Below are positions 18,452-26,319 of a DNA stretch of 64,000 nt, piece by piece. Position numbers and translations under genes: made by a program. A model generated the notes under the pieces. The model did no database searches, was not told the origin of the DNA, and was given only the letters and a program-made list of their open reading frames with translations. Positions within the stretch are counted from its first letter, which is position 1, and every line of letters starts with the position of its first letter. The stretch is from Rhodoplanes sp963712435 (GTDB lineage: Bacteria; Pseudomonadota; Alphaproteobacteria; Rhizobiales; Xanthobacteraceae), in assembly GCA_963712435.1 (NCBI GenBank), contig CAVQIB010000003.1, forward strand, positions 62,001 to 126,000, written 5' to 3'.

Positions 18452-19789
18452 ATGCACGAGCGTTTCACGCGCCGCGGTCTGCTCGCCGCCACCGCCGCGG
18501 CGGGAGCGGGGGCGCTGCTCGGCCTGCGGCCGCAGCCGGCGGGCGCGGTGCTCAGCATCGACGTCACCCAGGGCAATGTGCAGCCGCTGCCGATCGCCCT
18601 GCCCGATTTCCTCGCCGGCAGCCCGGCCGATATCGAGCAGGCGCGCGCGATCACGCAGATCATCACCGGCGACCTCAAGCGCAGCGGCCTGTTCGCGCCC
18701 ATCGCTCCATCCGCCTTCATCGAGAAGATCAGCACGATCGACGCCGTGCCGCGCTTTGCCGACTGGCGCGCGATCAACGCCCAGGGGCTCGTCACCGGCC
18801 GCATCACGCGCCAGGGCGACGGCCGCCTCAAGGCCGAGTTCCGCCTGTGGGACGTGGTCGGGGGCGCCCAGCTCACCGGGCAGCAGTATTTTACCTCGCC
18901 GGACAATTTCCGCCGCATCGCCCACATCATCGCCGACGCGATCTATGAGCGTCTCACCGGCGAGAAGGGTTATTTCGACACGCGCATCGTGTTCGTCGAC
19001 GAGACCGGGCCGAAGGACCGGCGCATCAAGCGCCTCGCGCTGATGGATCAGGACGGCGCCAATGTTCGCTATCTCACCCGCGGCGACGACCTCGTGCTCA
19101 CGCCGCGCTTTTCGCCGACGACGCAGGAAATCACCTATATGTCGTTCGGCCAGGGCGACCCGCGGGTCTACCTCCTCAATGTCGAGACCGGCCAGCGCGA
19201 GATCGTCGGCAACTTCCCCGGCATGACGTTTTCGCCGCGCTTTTCTCCTGACGGCCAGCGCGTCATCATGAGCCTGCAGCAGGGCGGCAACTCCAATCTG
19301 TTCGTGATGGACCTGCGCTCGAAGGCGACGACCCGGCTCACCGATGCGCCGGCGATCGACACCGCGCCGTGCTACTCGCCGGACGGCACGCGCGTCTGCT
19401 TCGAGTCCGACCGCGGCGGCCGGCAGCAGGTCTATGTCATGCCGGCGCAAGGCGGAGGGGCGCAGCGCATCAGCTTCGGCGACGGCTCCTACTCGACGCC
19501 GGTGTGGTCGCCGCGCGGCGACTTCATCGCCTTCACCAAGCAGACGTCGGGCGGCTTCGCCATCGGTATCATGAAGCCGGACGGCGGCGGCGAGCGCATC
19601 CTGACCGAGGGCTATCACAACGAAGGGCCGACCTTCGCGCCGAACGGCCGCGTGCTGATGTTCTTCCGCGATCCTGCCGGCACTGGCGGGCCCTCGCTGT
19701 TCACCATCGACGTGACCGGCCGCAACGAGCAGCGCGTCACCACCCCGAGCTTCGCCTCCGACCCCGCCTGGTCGCCGCTGCTGAGCTGA
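18452..19789 (+). CDS. tolB: TolB, periplasmic beta-propeller of the Tol-Pal system
   Basis: 445 residues. The N-terminus MHERFTRRGLLAATAAAGAG has a twin-arginine-like RR motif and a hydrophobic stretch ending in PAGAVLSIDV, so export is expected. Residues about 35-170 form the TolB N-terminal domain (SPADIEQARAITQIITGDLK); about 185-445 form the propeller with repeated FSPDG-type blades (PRFSPDGQRVIMS, CYSPDGTRVCFES, VWSPRGDFIAFTK). It binds Pal and TolA in the periplasm. Separated from tolA by a toxin-antitoxin pair and a 231-base gap, so it probably has its own promoter. Confidence 0.95.
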   Translation: MHERFTRRGLLAATAAAGAGALLGLRPQPAGAVLSIDVTQGNVQPLPIALPDFLAGSPADIEQARAITQIITGDLKRSGLFAPIAPSAFIEKISTIDAVPRFADWRAINAQGLVTGRITRQGDGRLKAEFRLWDVVGGAQLTGQQYFTSPDNFRRIAHIIADAIYERLTGEKGYFDTRIVFVDETGPKDRRIKRLALMDQDGANVRYLTRGDDLVLTPRFSPTTQEITYMSFGQGDPRVYLLNVETGQREIVGNFPGMTFSPRFSPDGQRVIMSLQQGGNSNLFVMDLRSKATTRLTDAPAIDTAPCYSPDGTRVCFESDRGGRQQVYVMPAQGGGAQRISFGDGSYSTPVWSPRGDFIAFTKQTSGGFAIGIMKPDGGGERILTEGYHNEGPTFAPNGRVLMFFRDPAGTGGPSLFTIDVTGRNEQRVTTPSFASDPAWSPLLS

Positions 19790-20023
19790 GGAGCGACGCT
19801 TTGCTTTTCGCCCTCCTCCCCTGAAAAGGGGACGCTCGAACCAGGCGAGCGCAGCGATTTGCTCCCGATCTCCAGGACATCGCGGCGTACGGGCCGCTTG
19901 GCTCGCTCGTCGCGATCCTGAACCATCGCTGAATGCAGCAAAAATTTAATCTGCCGCTCAGCCTTCAGCCCGTCGCAGACTTCTTCTACTAACAATCGCG
20001 GGCGACTTGAGAGGGAGACGATC
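19790..20023. repeat. tolB downstream gap with a degenerate C/G palindrome
   Basis: A short palindrome ctcccctgaaaaggggac lies at about 19815-19832 and belongs to the same C-run/G-run family seen at many gaps in the window. No pal gene follows tolB, and nothing else recognisable is present. Confidence 0.5.
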
Positions 20024-20227
20024 ATGCGCAAGATGATTCTGGGCATTCTGTCCGCCGCCGCGTTTGGCCTGATGATCGCGCCCGCCGCGATCGCGGCGCC
20101 CGCGGAGGGGCTTGCGATCCAGCGCGGCGCGAACGCTGCGACGCTGCTCGAAGAGGTCCGGTACTGCCGCGTGCGCCGCTGGTGCCGCGGCGGCCGGTGC
20201 TGGGTGCGCCGCCGCTGCTGGCGGTGA
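20024..20227 (+). CDS. Small secreted Arg/Cys/Trp-rich protein
   Basis: 67 residues. A clear Sec signal peptide (MRKMILGILSAAAFGLMIAP, cleavage after AIAA or AAPA) is followed by a short linker and an unusual C-terminus, VRYCRVRRWCRGGRCWVRRR, with four cysteines, three tryptophans and many arginines. The mature part would be about 40 residues, cationic, and exported. Function unknown; size and composition are compatible with a membrane-active or metal/redox peptide but this is not shown. The ribosome-binding site is GAGGGAG. Followed by a strong terminator. Confidence 0.65.
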   Translation: MRKMILGILSAAAFGLMIAPAAIAAPAEGLAIQRGANAATLLEEVRYCRVRRWCRGGRCWVRRRCWR

Positions 20228-20273
20228 CGCCGCGCAGTTGAAGCGACGCTTCCGATTGTGATATCGGCCTGCA

Positions 20274-20302
20274 GGGCCGGGCTTTTCGAGCCCGGCCCTT
20301 TT
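20274..20302 (+). terminator. Rho-independent terminator
   Basis: A ten-base stem GGGCCGGGCT / AGCCCGGCCC with a five-base loop is followed by CTTTT. It lies 47 bases after the small secreted-protein gene. Confidence 0.75.
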
Positions 20303-20453
20303 GTCATCGCCAGCCGCAATCGGACGCCGATCCCCGTCGTTTTGTCGTCCTTCGGACGGTGCGCCCTCAGCGTCTGCTCGGCGCGGGCGTTCGCTTGAAC
20401 CGCTTGATCCGCGGCGGCGTTTCGTGAAGAGTGCCGGCGCAGAAAGGAAACGC

Positions 20454-20711
20454 GTGTTGCAATCCACCGCCCAGAGCCAAAGCCGCATCCGGTGGCGCAA
20501 TGTCGTCACGGTGCTGTCCGCTGCGGTGCTGATCGGCGCCGAAGTGTTCGGCGCGGCCTTCGCCGGCGGCTGGGCGATCGCCAACCTGTTCGGCCTCGGC
20601 GCCTACGGCGTCTACGCCCTGCAAGGGTTGTTCTTCCTGCTCGGGCTCATCGTGATCGGTCAGTTCGTGCGCGGCGGCATGGCGGTCGAACCGTTCACGA
20701 CGCGCGATTAG
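20454..20711 (+). CDS. Small two-helix membrane protein
   Basis: 85 residues from the GTG at 20454, which has AAAGGAAA just upstream; an earlier in-frame GTG would extend it. Two hydrophobic segments are visible: VVTVLSAAVLIGAEVFGAAF and GVYALQGLFFLLGLIVIGQF. The C-terminus VRGGMAVEPFTTRD is polar. Similar short proteins occur in rhizobia as hypothetical proteins; no function is known. Confidence 0.65.
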   Translation: MLQSTAQSQSRIRWRNVVTVLSAAVLIGAEVFGAAFAGGWAIANLFGLGAYGVYALQGLFFLLGLIVIGQFVRGGMAVEPFTTRD

Positions 20712-21254
20712 GCGGCGCTGCGGCGCGCGTTAATATCTCGCGAACCTTTTCGTACACATTTCGTTGAAAGGCGAAGAGATTCTGTTCGCAAAAAACTTGC
20801 GAAACCGGATCGGATCGCTTAACTGAGCCTTGCCCAATTTCGCACGTGCCTGTGGCCGTGTGTCGATCGGTGGGCATCCGGACAAGAGGCCGGACAGCCG
20901 CCCGGAGCGAGATGCGACGACTGCAAGGTCGCCGGGTCGTTTGAGCTCCGAACACTTGATCGGCAGCCGGAGGCGAAACCGGCGCACCTCGCTCTCAGCG
21001 GGGGACGCGGCTTAAAGCAACGACGGACCGGGCTTTTTTGGTCTCTGCCGGTTTCCACCACCGGCTCGGGTCACCGAAGAGGCTTGTTCATCATTGCCGG
21101 GCGTGCGGATCGGGTCCTCCCCTTCCAATCCAAGGCAGCACGGACGGGTGTGAACCACTCGGCATTGACGCGTCCCCATCGCGCGTCGGTGCGAGCTTCG
21201 CACCTGCACTCATGCCGGGCGGTTCTCCGCCCATGGGCCTATTGGGAGAGCGCC
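20712..21254 (+). ncRNA. Long structured leader of the ornithine decarboxylase gene, speF-leader-like
   Basis: A 543-base non-coding stretch ends at the decarboxylase start. Its last 230 bases contain several small hairpins, including GCCGG/CCGGC at 21047-21065 and GGGCGG/CCGCCC near 21219-21234 just ahead of the ribosome-binding region (GGGAGAG). A conserved 5' leader called the speF motif is known upstream of alphaproteobacterial ornithine decarboxylase genes, and position and length fit. I could not confirm the covariance pattern by eye. An open frame from TTG at 21084 runs into the enzyme and could be mistaken for an N-terminal extension. Confidence 0.45.
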
Positions 21255-22385
21255 ATGACTGAGCGCATCCGCGACTTTCTGCGTAATCGCCGCGATGACG
21301 GGCCGTGCCTCGTCGTCGATCTCGACGTCGTGCGCGAGAACTATCTCGCTTTCGCCCATGCGCTGCCGGACACGCGCGTGTTCTACGCCATCAAGGCCAA
21401 TCCCGCGCCGGAAGTGCTGTCGCTGCTCGCGGGCCTCGGCTCCTGCTTCGACGCCGCCTCGCTCCCCGAGATCGAGATGGCGCTCGCCGCGGGCGCTGCG
21501 CCCAACCGCATCTCCTTCGGCAACACGATCAAGAAGGAGCGGGACATCGCGCGCGCGCACGCGCTCGGCGTGCGCCTGTTCGCGGTCGACTGCAAGGCCG
21601 AGGTCGAGAAGATCGCGCGCGCCGCGCCCGGGGCGCGGGTGTTCTGCCGCATCCTGTTCGACTGCGTCGGCGCCGAATGGCCGCTCTCGCGCAAGTTCGG
21701 CTGCGACCCGGCGATGGCGACGGACGTGCTGGAACACGCGTGCCGGCTCGGCCTGGAGGCGCATGGCGTGTCGTTCCATGTCGGCTCGCAGCAGCGCCGG
21801 ACGCAGGCCTGGGACCAGGCCTTGAAGGCCGCGGCCGCGGTGTTCCGCGCCTGCGCGGAGCGCGGCATCGCGCTTTCCATGGTCAATCTCGGCGGCGGGT
21901 TCCCGACCAAATATGTGCGCGACGTGCCGCCGGTCGAGAGCTATGGCCGCTCGATCTTCCGGGCGCTGCGCAAGCATTTCGGCAACGCGATCCCGGAGAC
22001 CATCATCGAGCCGGGCCGCGGCATGGTCGGCAATGCCGGCGTGATCGAGGCGGAAGTCGTGCTCGTGTCGAAGAAGGCCGAACAGGAGAAGCTGCGCTGG
22101 GTCTATCTCGACATCGGCAAGTTCGGCGGCCTCGCCGAGACGATGGACGAGTCGATCCGCTATCCGATCAAGACCCCGCGCGACGGCGACAAGCTCGGCC
22201 CCTGCGTGCTCGCCGGCCCGACCTGCGACTCGGTCGATGTGATGTACGAGAAGCAGCCCTACGACCTGCCCGTCAGCCTGGAGATCGGCGACAAGCTGCT
22301 GATCGAGGGCGCGGGCGCGTATACGGCGACTTACTCCGCGGTCGCCTTCAACGGCTTCCCGCCGCTGAAGACGTACCACATCTGA
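21255..22385 (+). CDS. Ornithine/lysine decarboxylase (alanine-racemase-fold type III PLP enzyme)
   Basis: 376 residues. Makes putrescine from ornithine, or cadaverine from lysine. The PLP lysine lies in VFYAIKANP, the GGG phosphate loop in VNLGGGFPTKY, EPGRGMVG binds the cofactor, and the substrate-interface cysteine and aspartate are in GPTCDSVDVMY. The compact length and GPTCDS motif are those of the bacterial ornithine/lysine decarboxylases related to the eukaryotic enzyme. The ATG at 21255 gives the family's normal N-terminus. A GNAT gene and homospermidine synthase downstream support a polyamine role. Confidence 0.93.
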   Translation: MTERIRDFLRNRRDDGPCLVVDLDVVRENYLAFAHALPDTRVFYAIKANPAPEVLSLLAGLGSCFDAASLPEIEMALAAGAAPNRISFGNTIKKERDIARAHALGVRLFAVDCKAEVEKIARAAPGARVFCRILFDCVGAEWPLSRKFGCDPAMATDVLEHACRLGLEAHGVSFHVGSQQRRTQAWDQALKAAAAVFRACAERGIALSMVNLGGGFPTKYVRDVPPVESYGRSIFRALRKHFGNAIPETIIEPGRGMVGNAGVIEAEVVLVSKKAEQEKLRWVYLDIGKFGGLAETMDESIRYPIKTPRDGDKLGPCVLAGPTCDSVDVMYEKQPYDLPVSLEIGDKLLIEGAGAYTATYSAVAFNGFPPLKTYHI

Positions 22386-22405
22386 GCCGTCGCGCTTCAC
22401 CCTCT

Positions 22406-22437
22406 CATCCTCCCCCGCGTGTTGCGCGGGGAGGATG
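22406..22437. repeat. C/G palindromic intergenic repeat, possible terminator
   Basis: Near-perfect hairpin with arms catcctccccc and ggggaggatg around tgtt, located 20 bases after the decarboxylase stop. Same family as the copies near 25217, 44870, 50340, 52565, 53510 and 57150. Confidence 0.7.
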
Positions 22438-22499
22438 CGGTGAGGCCCATTCACCTCCGCCTCGTGTTCACTGTGCTGATTTCCGCACGGGAGAGAACC

Positions 22500-23018
22500 A
22501 TGATCACGATTCGTCACGAGCGGCCCGCCGATGCGCCCGCGCGCGAGGCCCTGCTCGATCTCGCCTTCGGCGCGTGCCGCTTCGAAAAGACGTGCCAGCG
22601 CGTTCGCGAGGGCCGCCAGCCGGCGGCCGGACTGTCGTTTGTTGCGACCGCATTCGGCCGCATCGTCGGCACCGTGCGGCTGTGGCACGTCGCCGTCGGC
22701 GGCCGCCCCGCGCTGCTGCTCGGTCCGCTCGCGGTGCATCCGGATTGGCGCGCGCGCGGCGTCGGGGCTCTCCTGATGCGACGTGCGCTCGCCGCTGCCG
22801 GCGCGCGCGGTCACGCCGCGGTGCTGCTCGTGGGCGACGCGCCCTATTACGCGCGGTTCGGCTTTTCCGCCGAGCAGACCGGCGCCCTGTCGCTGCCCGG
22901 CCCCTACGAGGCGGACCGGCTGCTCGCGCGCGAACTCCTCCCCGGCGCGCTCGCCGGCGCGCGCGGGATGGTTCTCGCCGCGCCCGCCCTGAGTGAGGCC
23001 CTGCCGCGCGCGGCTTAG
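22500..23018 (+). CDS. GNAT-family N-acetyltransferase (YhbS-like)
   Basis: 172 residues. The acetyl-CoA binding core is LLGPLAVHPDWRARGVGALL (the R-x-x-G-x-G/A loop), followed by AVLLVGDAPYYARFGFSAEQ, typical of predicted acetyltransferases of the YhbS type. Substrate unknown; placement directly behind ornithine decarboxylase suggests, but does not prove, acetylation of a polyamine or of the enzyme. The ATG at 22500 follows GGGAGAGAACC. Intact. Confidence 0.85.
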   Translation: MITIRHERPADAPAREALLDLAFGACRFEKTCQRVREGRQPAAGLSFVATAFGRIVGTVRLWHVAVGGRPALLLGPLAVHPDWRARGVGALLMRRALAAAGARGHAAVLLVGDAPYYARFGFSAEQTGALSLPGPYEADRLLARELLPGALAGARGMVLAAPALSEALPRAA

Positions 23019-23214
23019 TTTCGCCTCGCTTCACGCATGCGCCTCCGCGCAAGAGTTGTGCATGGCCGTTGCTGGCGTTGTGCCGGCGAATGACCGTCCT
23101 CGTATTCACAATGGAGCGATGTGTCCACTTCAGCCCTGTCGCCGAAGCCGCCACTCAGGCTACGTTGCCGTCGTACTTTCCTAGGTTACTGGCCACGAGC
23201 GGGAGAACAATGTG

Positions 23215-23446
23215 ATGCGAAAGCTGTCAATCACTGGCTGCGGCAGCGCTCATGGTGGGCGTTGCGGCTTTTCCGGCCAGCGCGCAAAACGCGCAGCGCG
23301 GAGCCGCCTGCCTCCAATCGCTCAAGAACGCGAGCTCGATTGTCCAACCAGCAGCTTGCAACGGAAGAACAGGCGCCTGCGGGTGCGGCCCTGGCTGGGT
23401 CAGCGCTTGCCTGCCGCGCTGCTGTCGATGCGTGCCGTGCAGGTGA
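23215..23446 (+). CDS. Small Cys-rich secreted peptide gene, signal peptide frameshifted
   Basis: Two adjacent frames combine into a convincing pre-peptide: MRKLSIT from the ATG at 23215, then LAAAALMVGVAAFPASAQNA after a one-base shift near 23235, giving a textbook Sec signal peptide with cleavage at ASA-Q. The mature part is about 52 residues with nine cysteines, eight of them in the last 28 residues (GACGCGPGWVSACLPRCCRC). Only the shorter frame from 23252 is intact. Function unknown. The next gene is homospermidine synthase, 256 bases downstream. Confidence 0.45.
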
Positions 23447-23702
23447 TGTAACGTCAACGGGCCCGCGCAAGTGGCGGCATCGTTGATGACCCTTCGTTTC
23501 GAAGGATTTCGCGCGGACGTTTTGAGCTGGGCGCCTGCCGGCCTTTCCGGCAGATACGGCGCGTCGCCGGATGCGGCTTGATTTCACGCGAGGTTTGTCG
23601 TTCACGAGAGGCGGCCGCTTCGCGGTTTGCGACGCTTCCACTTCTGAGAGGCGAGGTCGCCCGACCATTGTTCAGCTCAATTCTCCCGGAGCACCTGAAC
23701 CA

Positions 23703-25134
23703 ATGACCACCTGGCCCGTGCATGCCCGGATCGACGGCCCGATCGTGATGATCGGGTTCGGCTCGATCGGCAAAGGAACGCTGCCGCTGATCGAGCGGCA
23801 CTTCGCGTTCGACAAGCAGCGGCTGGTCGTCATCGATCCCGACGACAAGGATCGCCGCATCCTGGACGAGCGGGGCATCCGCTTCATCCACCAGCCGGTC
23901 ACCAAGGAGCGCTACCGGCATCTGCTCACGCCGCTCCTCACCGACGGTCCGCGGGCGCGGCTTCTGCGTCAATCTTTCGGTCGACACCTCGTCGGTCGAC
24001 CTCATGGAGCTTTGCCGCGAGCTCGACGTCTTCTACATCGACACGGTGATCGAGCCCTGGCCCGGCCTCTATTTCGACCCCAAGGCGACCCCCGAGGCGC
24101 GCTCGAACTACATGCTGCGGGAGACCGTGCTGGCGGCGCGCCGGCGCAAGCCCGCCGGCATCACCGCGGTCTCCTGCTGCGGCGCCAATCCCGGCATGGT
24201 GTCGTGGTTCGTCAAGCAGGCGCTGCTCGACATTGCGCGCGACGCCGGGGTCGAGGCCGACGTCCTGGCGACGCGCGCGGACTGGGCGAGGCTCGCGGTG
24301 CGCCTCGGCGTGAAGGGCATCCATATCGCCGAGCGCGACACCCAGCGCGCCAGGCTGCCGAAGCCGCAGAACGTGTTCGTCAACACCTGGTCGGTGGAAG
24401 GCTTCTATTCGGAGGGCATGCAGCCTGCCGAGCTCGGCTGGGGAACGCATGAGAAATGGCTGCCGCCCAATGCGCGCCGGCACGGAACCGGCTGTGGCGC
24501 GGCGATCTATCTGCTGCAGCCCGGCGCCAACACGCGCGTGCGCTCGTGGACGCCGACCGCGCAGGCGCAATACGGCTTCCTCGTCACGCACAACGAATTG
24601 ATCTCGATCGCCGACTTCTTCACGCTGCGCGAGGACGATCAAGTGGTGTATCGGCCGACCTGCCATTACGCCTATCACCCCTGCAACGACGCGGTGCTCT
24701 CGCTGCACGAATTGTTCGGCCAGGCCGGCCGGCGGCAGGAGCGCTCGCACATTCTCGACGAGCACGAGATCGTCGACGGCATCGACGAACTGGGCGTGCT
24801 CATCTACGGCCACGCCAAGAACGCCTATTGGTACGGCTCGCAGCTCTCGATCGACGAGACGCGCGATCTCGCGCCGTACCAGAATGCGACCGGCCTGCAG
24901 GTTTCCTCGGCGGTGATGGCCGGCATGGTGTGGGCGCTGGAGAACCCGCAGGCGGGCATCGTCGAAGCCGACGACATGGATTTCGCCCGCTGCCTCGAAC
25001 TGCAGCGGCCCTATCTCGGCCCGGTGGTCGGGGTGTACACGGACTGGACGCCGCTCGCGAATCGCCCCGGCCTGTTTCCCGAGGACATCGACACGAGCGA
25101 CCCGTGGCAGTTCAAGAACGTGCTGGTCGGGTGA
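23703..25134 (+). CDS. hss: Homospermidine synthase (one frameshift)
   Basis: NAD-dependent enzyme that condenses two putrescines, or putrescine and spermidine, into homospermidine. The Rossmann start is VMIGFGSIGKGTLPLIERHF. A single extra C near 23952 splits it; downstream comes SVDTSSVDLMELCRELDVFY, then NPGMVSWFVKQALLDIA, GWGTHEKWLPPNA, YGFLVTHNELISIADFF and the NATGLQVSSAVMAGMVWALE region, all typical of bacterial HSS. Corrected length is about 477 residues, normal for the family. With the upstream decarboxylase it gives a two-step route from ornithine to homospermidine, the common polyamine of many rhizobia. Confidence 0.92.
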
Positions 25135-25216
25135 GCGCCATGCGGGCGCGTCGGCATACCGAACGGGTCGTGCTGGCACGGCCTATGACTGCAACTTCGT
25201 TATTCGCCTCTGATTC

Positions 25217-25384
25217 CATCCTCCCCCGTGAAACGGGGGAGCCGGACCATGCGCAGCATGGTGGAGGGGGCCTGCGCCAGCGACACGCGCCCCCTCCCCC
25301 GCCCACGCAGCCAAGCCTGCGCAGGATGCGCAAGCTTGCCAGCGATTGGCGGTCCCCCTCCCCCGCGACGCGGGGGAGGATGGA
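25217..25384. repeat. Composite MITE-like palindromic element
   Basis: Outer ends are inverted copies, CCATCCTCCCCCG and CGGGGGAGGATGG, enclosing about 140 bases with two further C-run/G-run pairs (ccccctcccccgc and gtggagggggc). It fills the gap between homospermidine synthase and the dipeptidase gene, and its right end supplies the first apparent ATG of the latter. No transposase is encoded. Confidence 0.65.
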
Positions 25385-26261
25385 CGGAAGCTGCCCGGGC
25401 GCTCTGCGCGACGAACGCTTTCCTATTTGGCTTGGCCGGCAATTCGGTTGCGTCCTCAGCGCAGCGCTGCTGCTCGCAGCGCCCGCCGGCGCGCAACAAG
25501 CGCCACCCCCGCCGGCTCAGCGCACGGCCCAGGTCGCGCCGCCGCCGCGCGCAAGCCAGCCGGCGACGCCGCCGCGCGCGGGCGCCGCCCTCCCGGCGGG
25601 CTTCGTGCGGCTGCGCGAGGTTGCGCCGACCATCCGCCAGGACATGCGCTATGCGACGCCGTTCAACTTCACCGGCCGGCGCGTGCCCGGCTATGACGCG
25701 GCGGAATGCATTCTGCTGCGACCGGCGGCCGAGGCGCTCGCGCGGGCGCAGGCGCAACTCCTCGCGCAGGGCTACAGTCTGAAGGTCTATGATTGCTACC
25801 GCCCCGAGCGCGCGGTGCGTTCCTTCATCGCCTGGGCGCAGAGCCCGGAGCCCGACTGGATGGCGCGCATCTTCTCCCCGCACATTCCCAAGGCGGAACA
25901 GTTCGCGCGCGGCTATCTCGCCAAGCGCTCGCGCCACTCGCTCGGGATTGCGGTCGATGTCGGCCTCGTGCGCGCCGACGAACCGGCCGGGCCCACGCCC
26001 ACCGATTCCGGCCCCTGCGACGGGCCGTTCGCCGCCCGCGCGCGCGAATTGAGCCTCGATTTCGGCACCGCCTATGACTGCTCCTCGCCGCTCTCGGCGA
26101 CGGCCTCCCCGAGGGTCGGCGGAGAGGCGCGCGTCAATCGCGACCGGCTCAAGCGCGCGCTCGCCGCCGCGGGATTCCGCAATTACTCCCTCGAATGGTG
26201 GCACTTCGATTTCACCGCCGCGCCGGGGCCGCTCCACAGCCATGATTTTCCCGTCCGCTAG
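25380..26261 (+). CDS. VanX/DdpX-type D-alanyl-D-alanine dipeptidase (peptidase M15D)
   Basis: About 293 residues from the ATG at 25380, but that ATG sits in a repeat end and the true start is unsure. A hydrophobic signal VLSAALLLAAPAGAQQ (about residues 25-40) indicates export or anchoring. A Pro/Ala-rich linker leads to the catalytic domain with YDCYRPERAVRSF, the zinc motif SRHSLGIAVDVGL (S-x-H-x-x-G-x-A-x-D) and EWWHFDFT containing the catalytic Glu and third zinc ligand His. It hydrolyses D-Ala-D-Ala, probably in cell-wall recycling; no vanH/vanA-like genes are near, so glycopeptide resistance is unlikely. Confidence 0.85.
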   Translation: MDGSCPGALRDERFPIWLGRQFGCVLSAALLLAAPAGAQQAPPPPAQRTAQVAPPPRASQPATPPRAGAALPAGFVRLREVAPTIRQDMRYATPFNFTGRRVPGYDAAECILLRPAAEALARAQAQLLAQGYSLKVYDCYRPERAVRSFIAWAQSPEPDWMARIFSPHIPKAEQFARGYLAKRSRHSLGIAVDVGLVRADEPAGPTPTDSGPCDGPFAARARELSLDFGTAYDCSSPLSATASPRVGGEARVNRDRLKRALAAAGFRNYSLEWWHFDFTAAPGPLHSHDFPVR

Positions 26262-26319
26262 CGCGCGCGAATCCGGGTAATATTGCCGGACATGGACGAA
26301 ACCGAGGGGCTGCAGCAGC

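Noticed and set aside
21024..21045. Possible terminator with a T-run (ggaccgggcttttttggtc) in the decarboxylase leader
   Set aside because: The T-run lies inside the putative loop rather than after a stable GC stem, so it is not a convincing intrinsic terminator, although it may be part of the leader's regulation.
21084..21254. TTG start giving ornithine decarboxylase a 57-residue N-terminal extension
   Set aside because: The extension has no counterpart in the family, and the ATG at 21255 has a good ribosome-binding site. The stretch fits a structured leader better.
25217..25384. CRISPR-like repeat array suggested by the many C-run/G-run palindromes
   Set aside because: Copies are scattered over the window, differ in length and lack regular spacers; no cas gene is present.
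25380..26261. Glycopeptide-resistance (van) cluster because of a VanX-type dipeptidase
   Set aside because: No vanH, vanA-type ligase or VanRS-like regulators are nearby; single exported M15D dipeptidases are common in Gram-negative bacteria.
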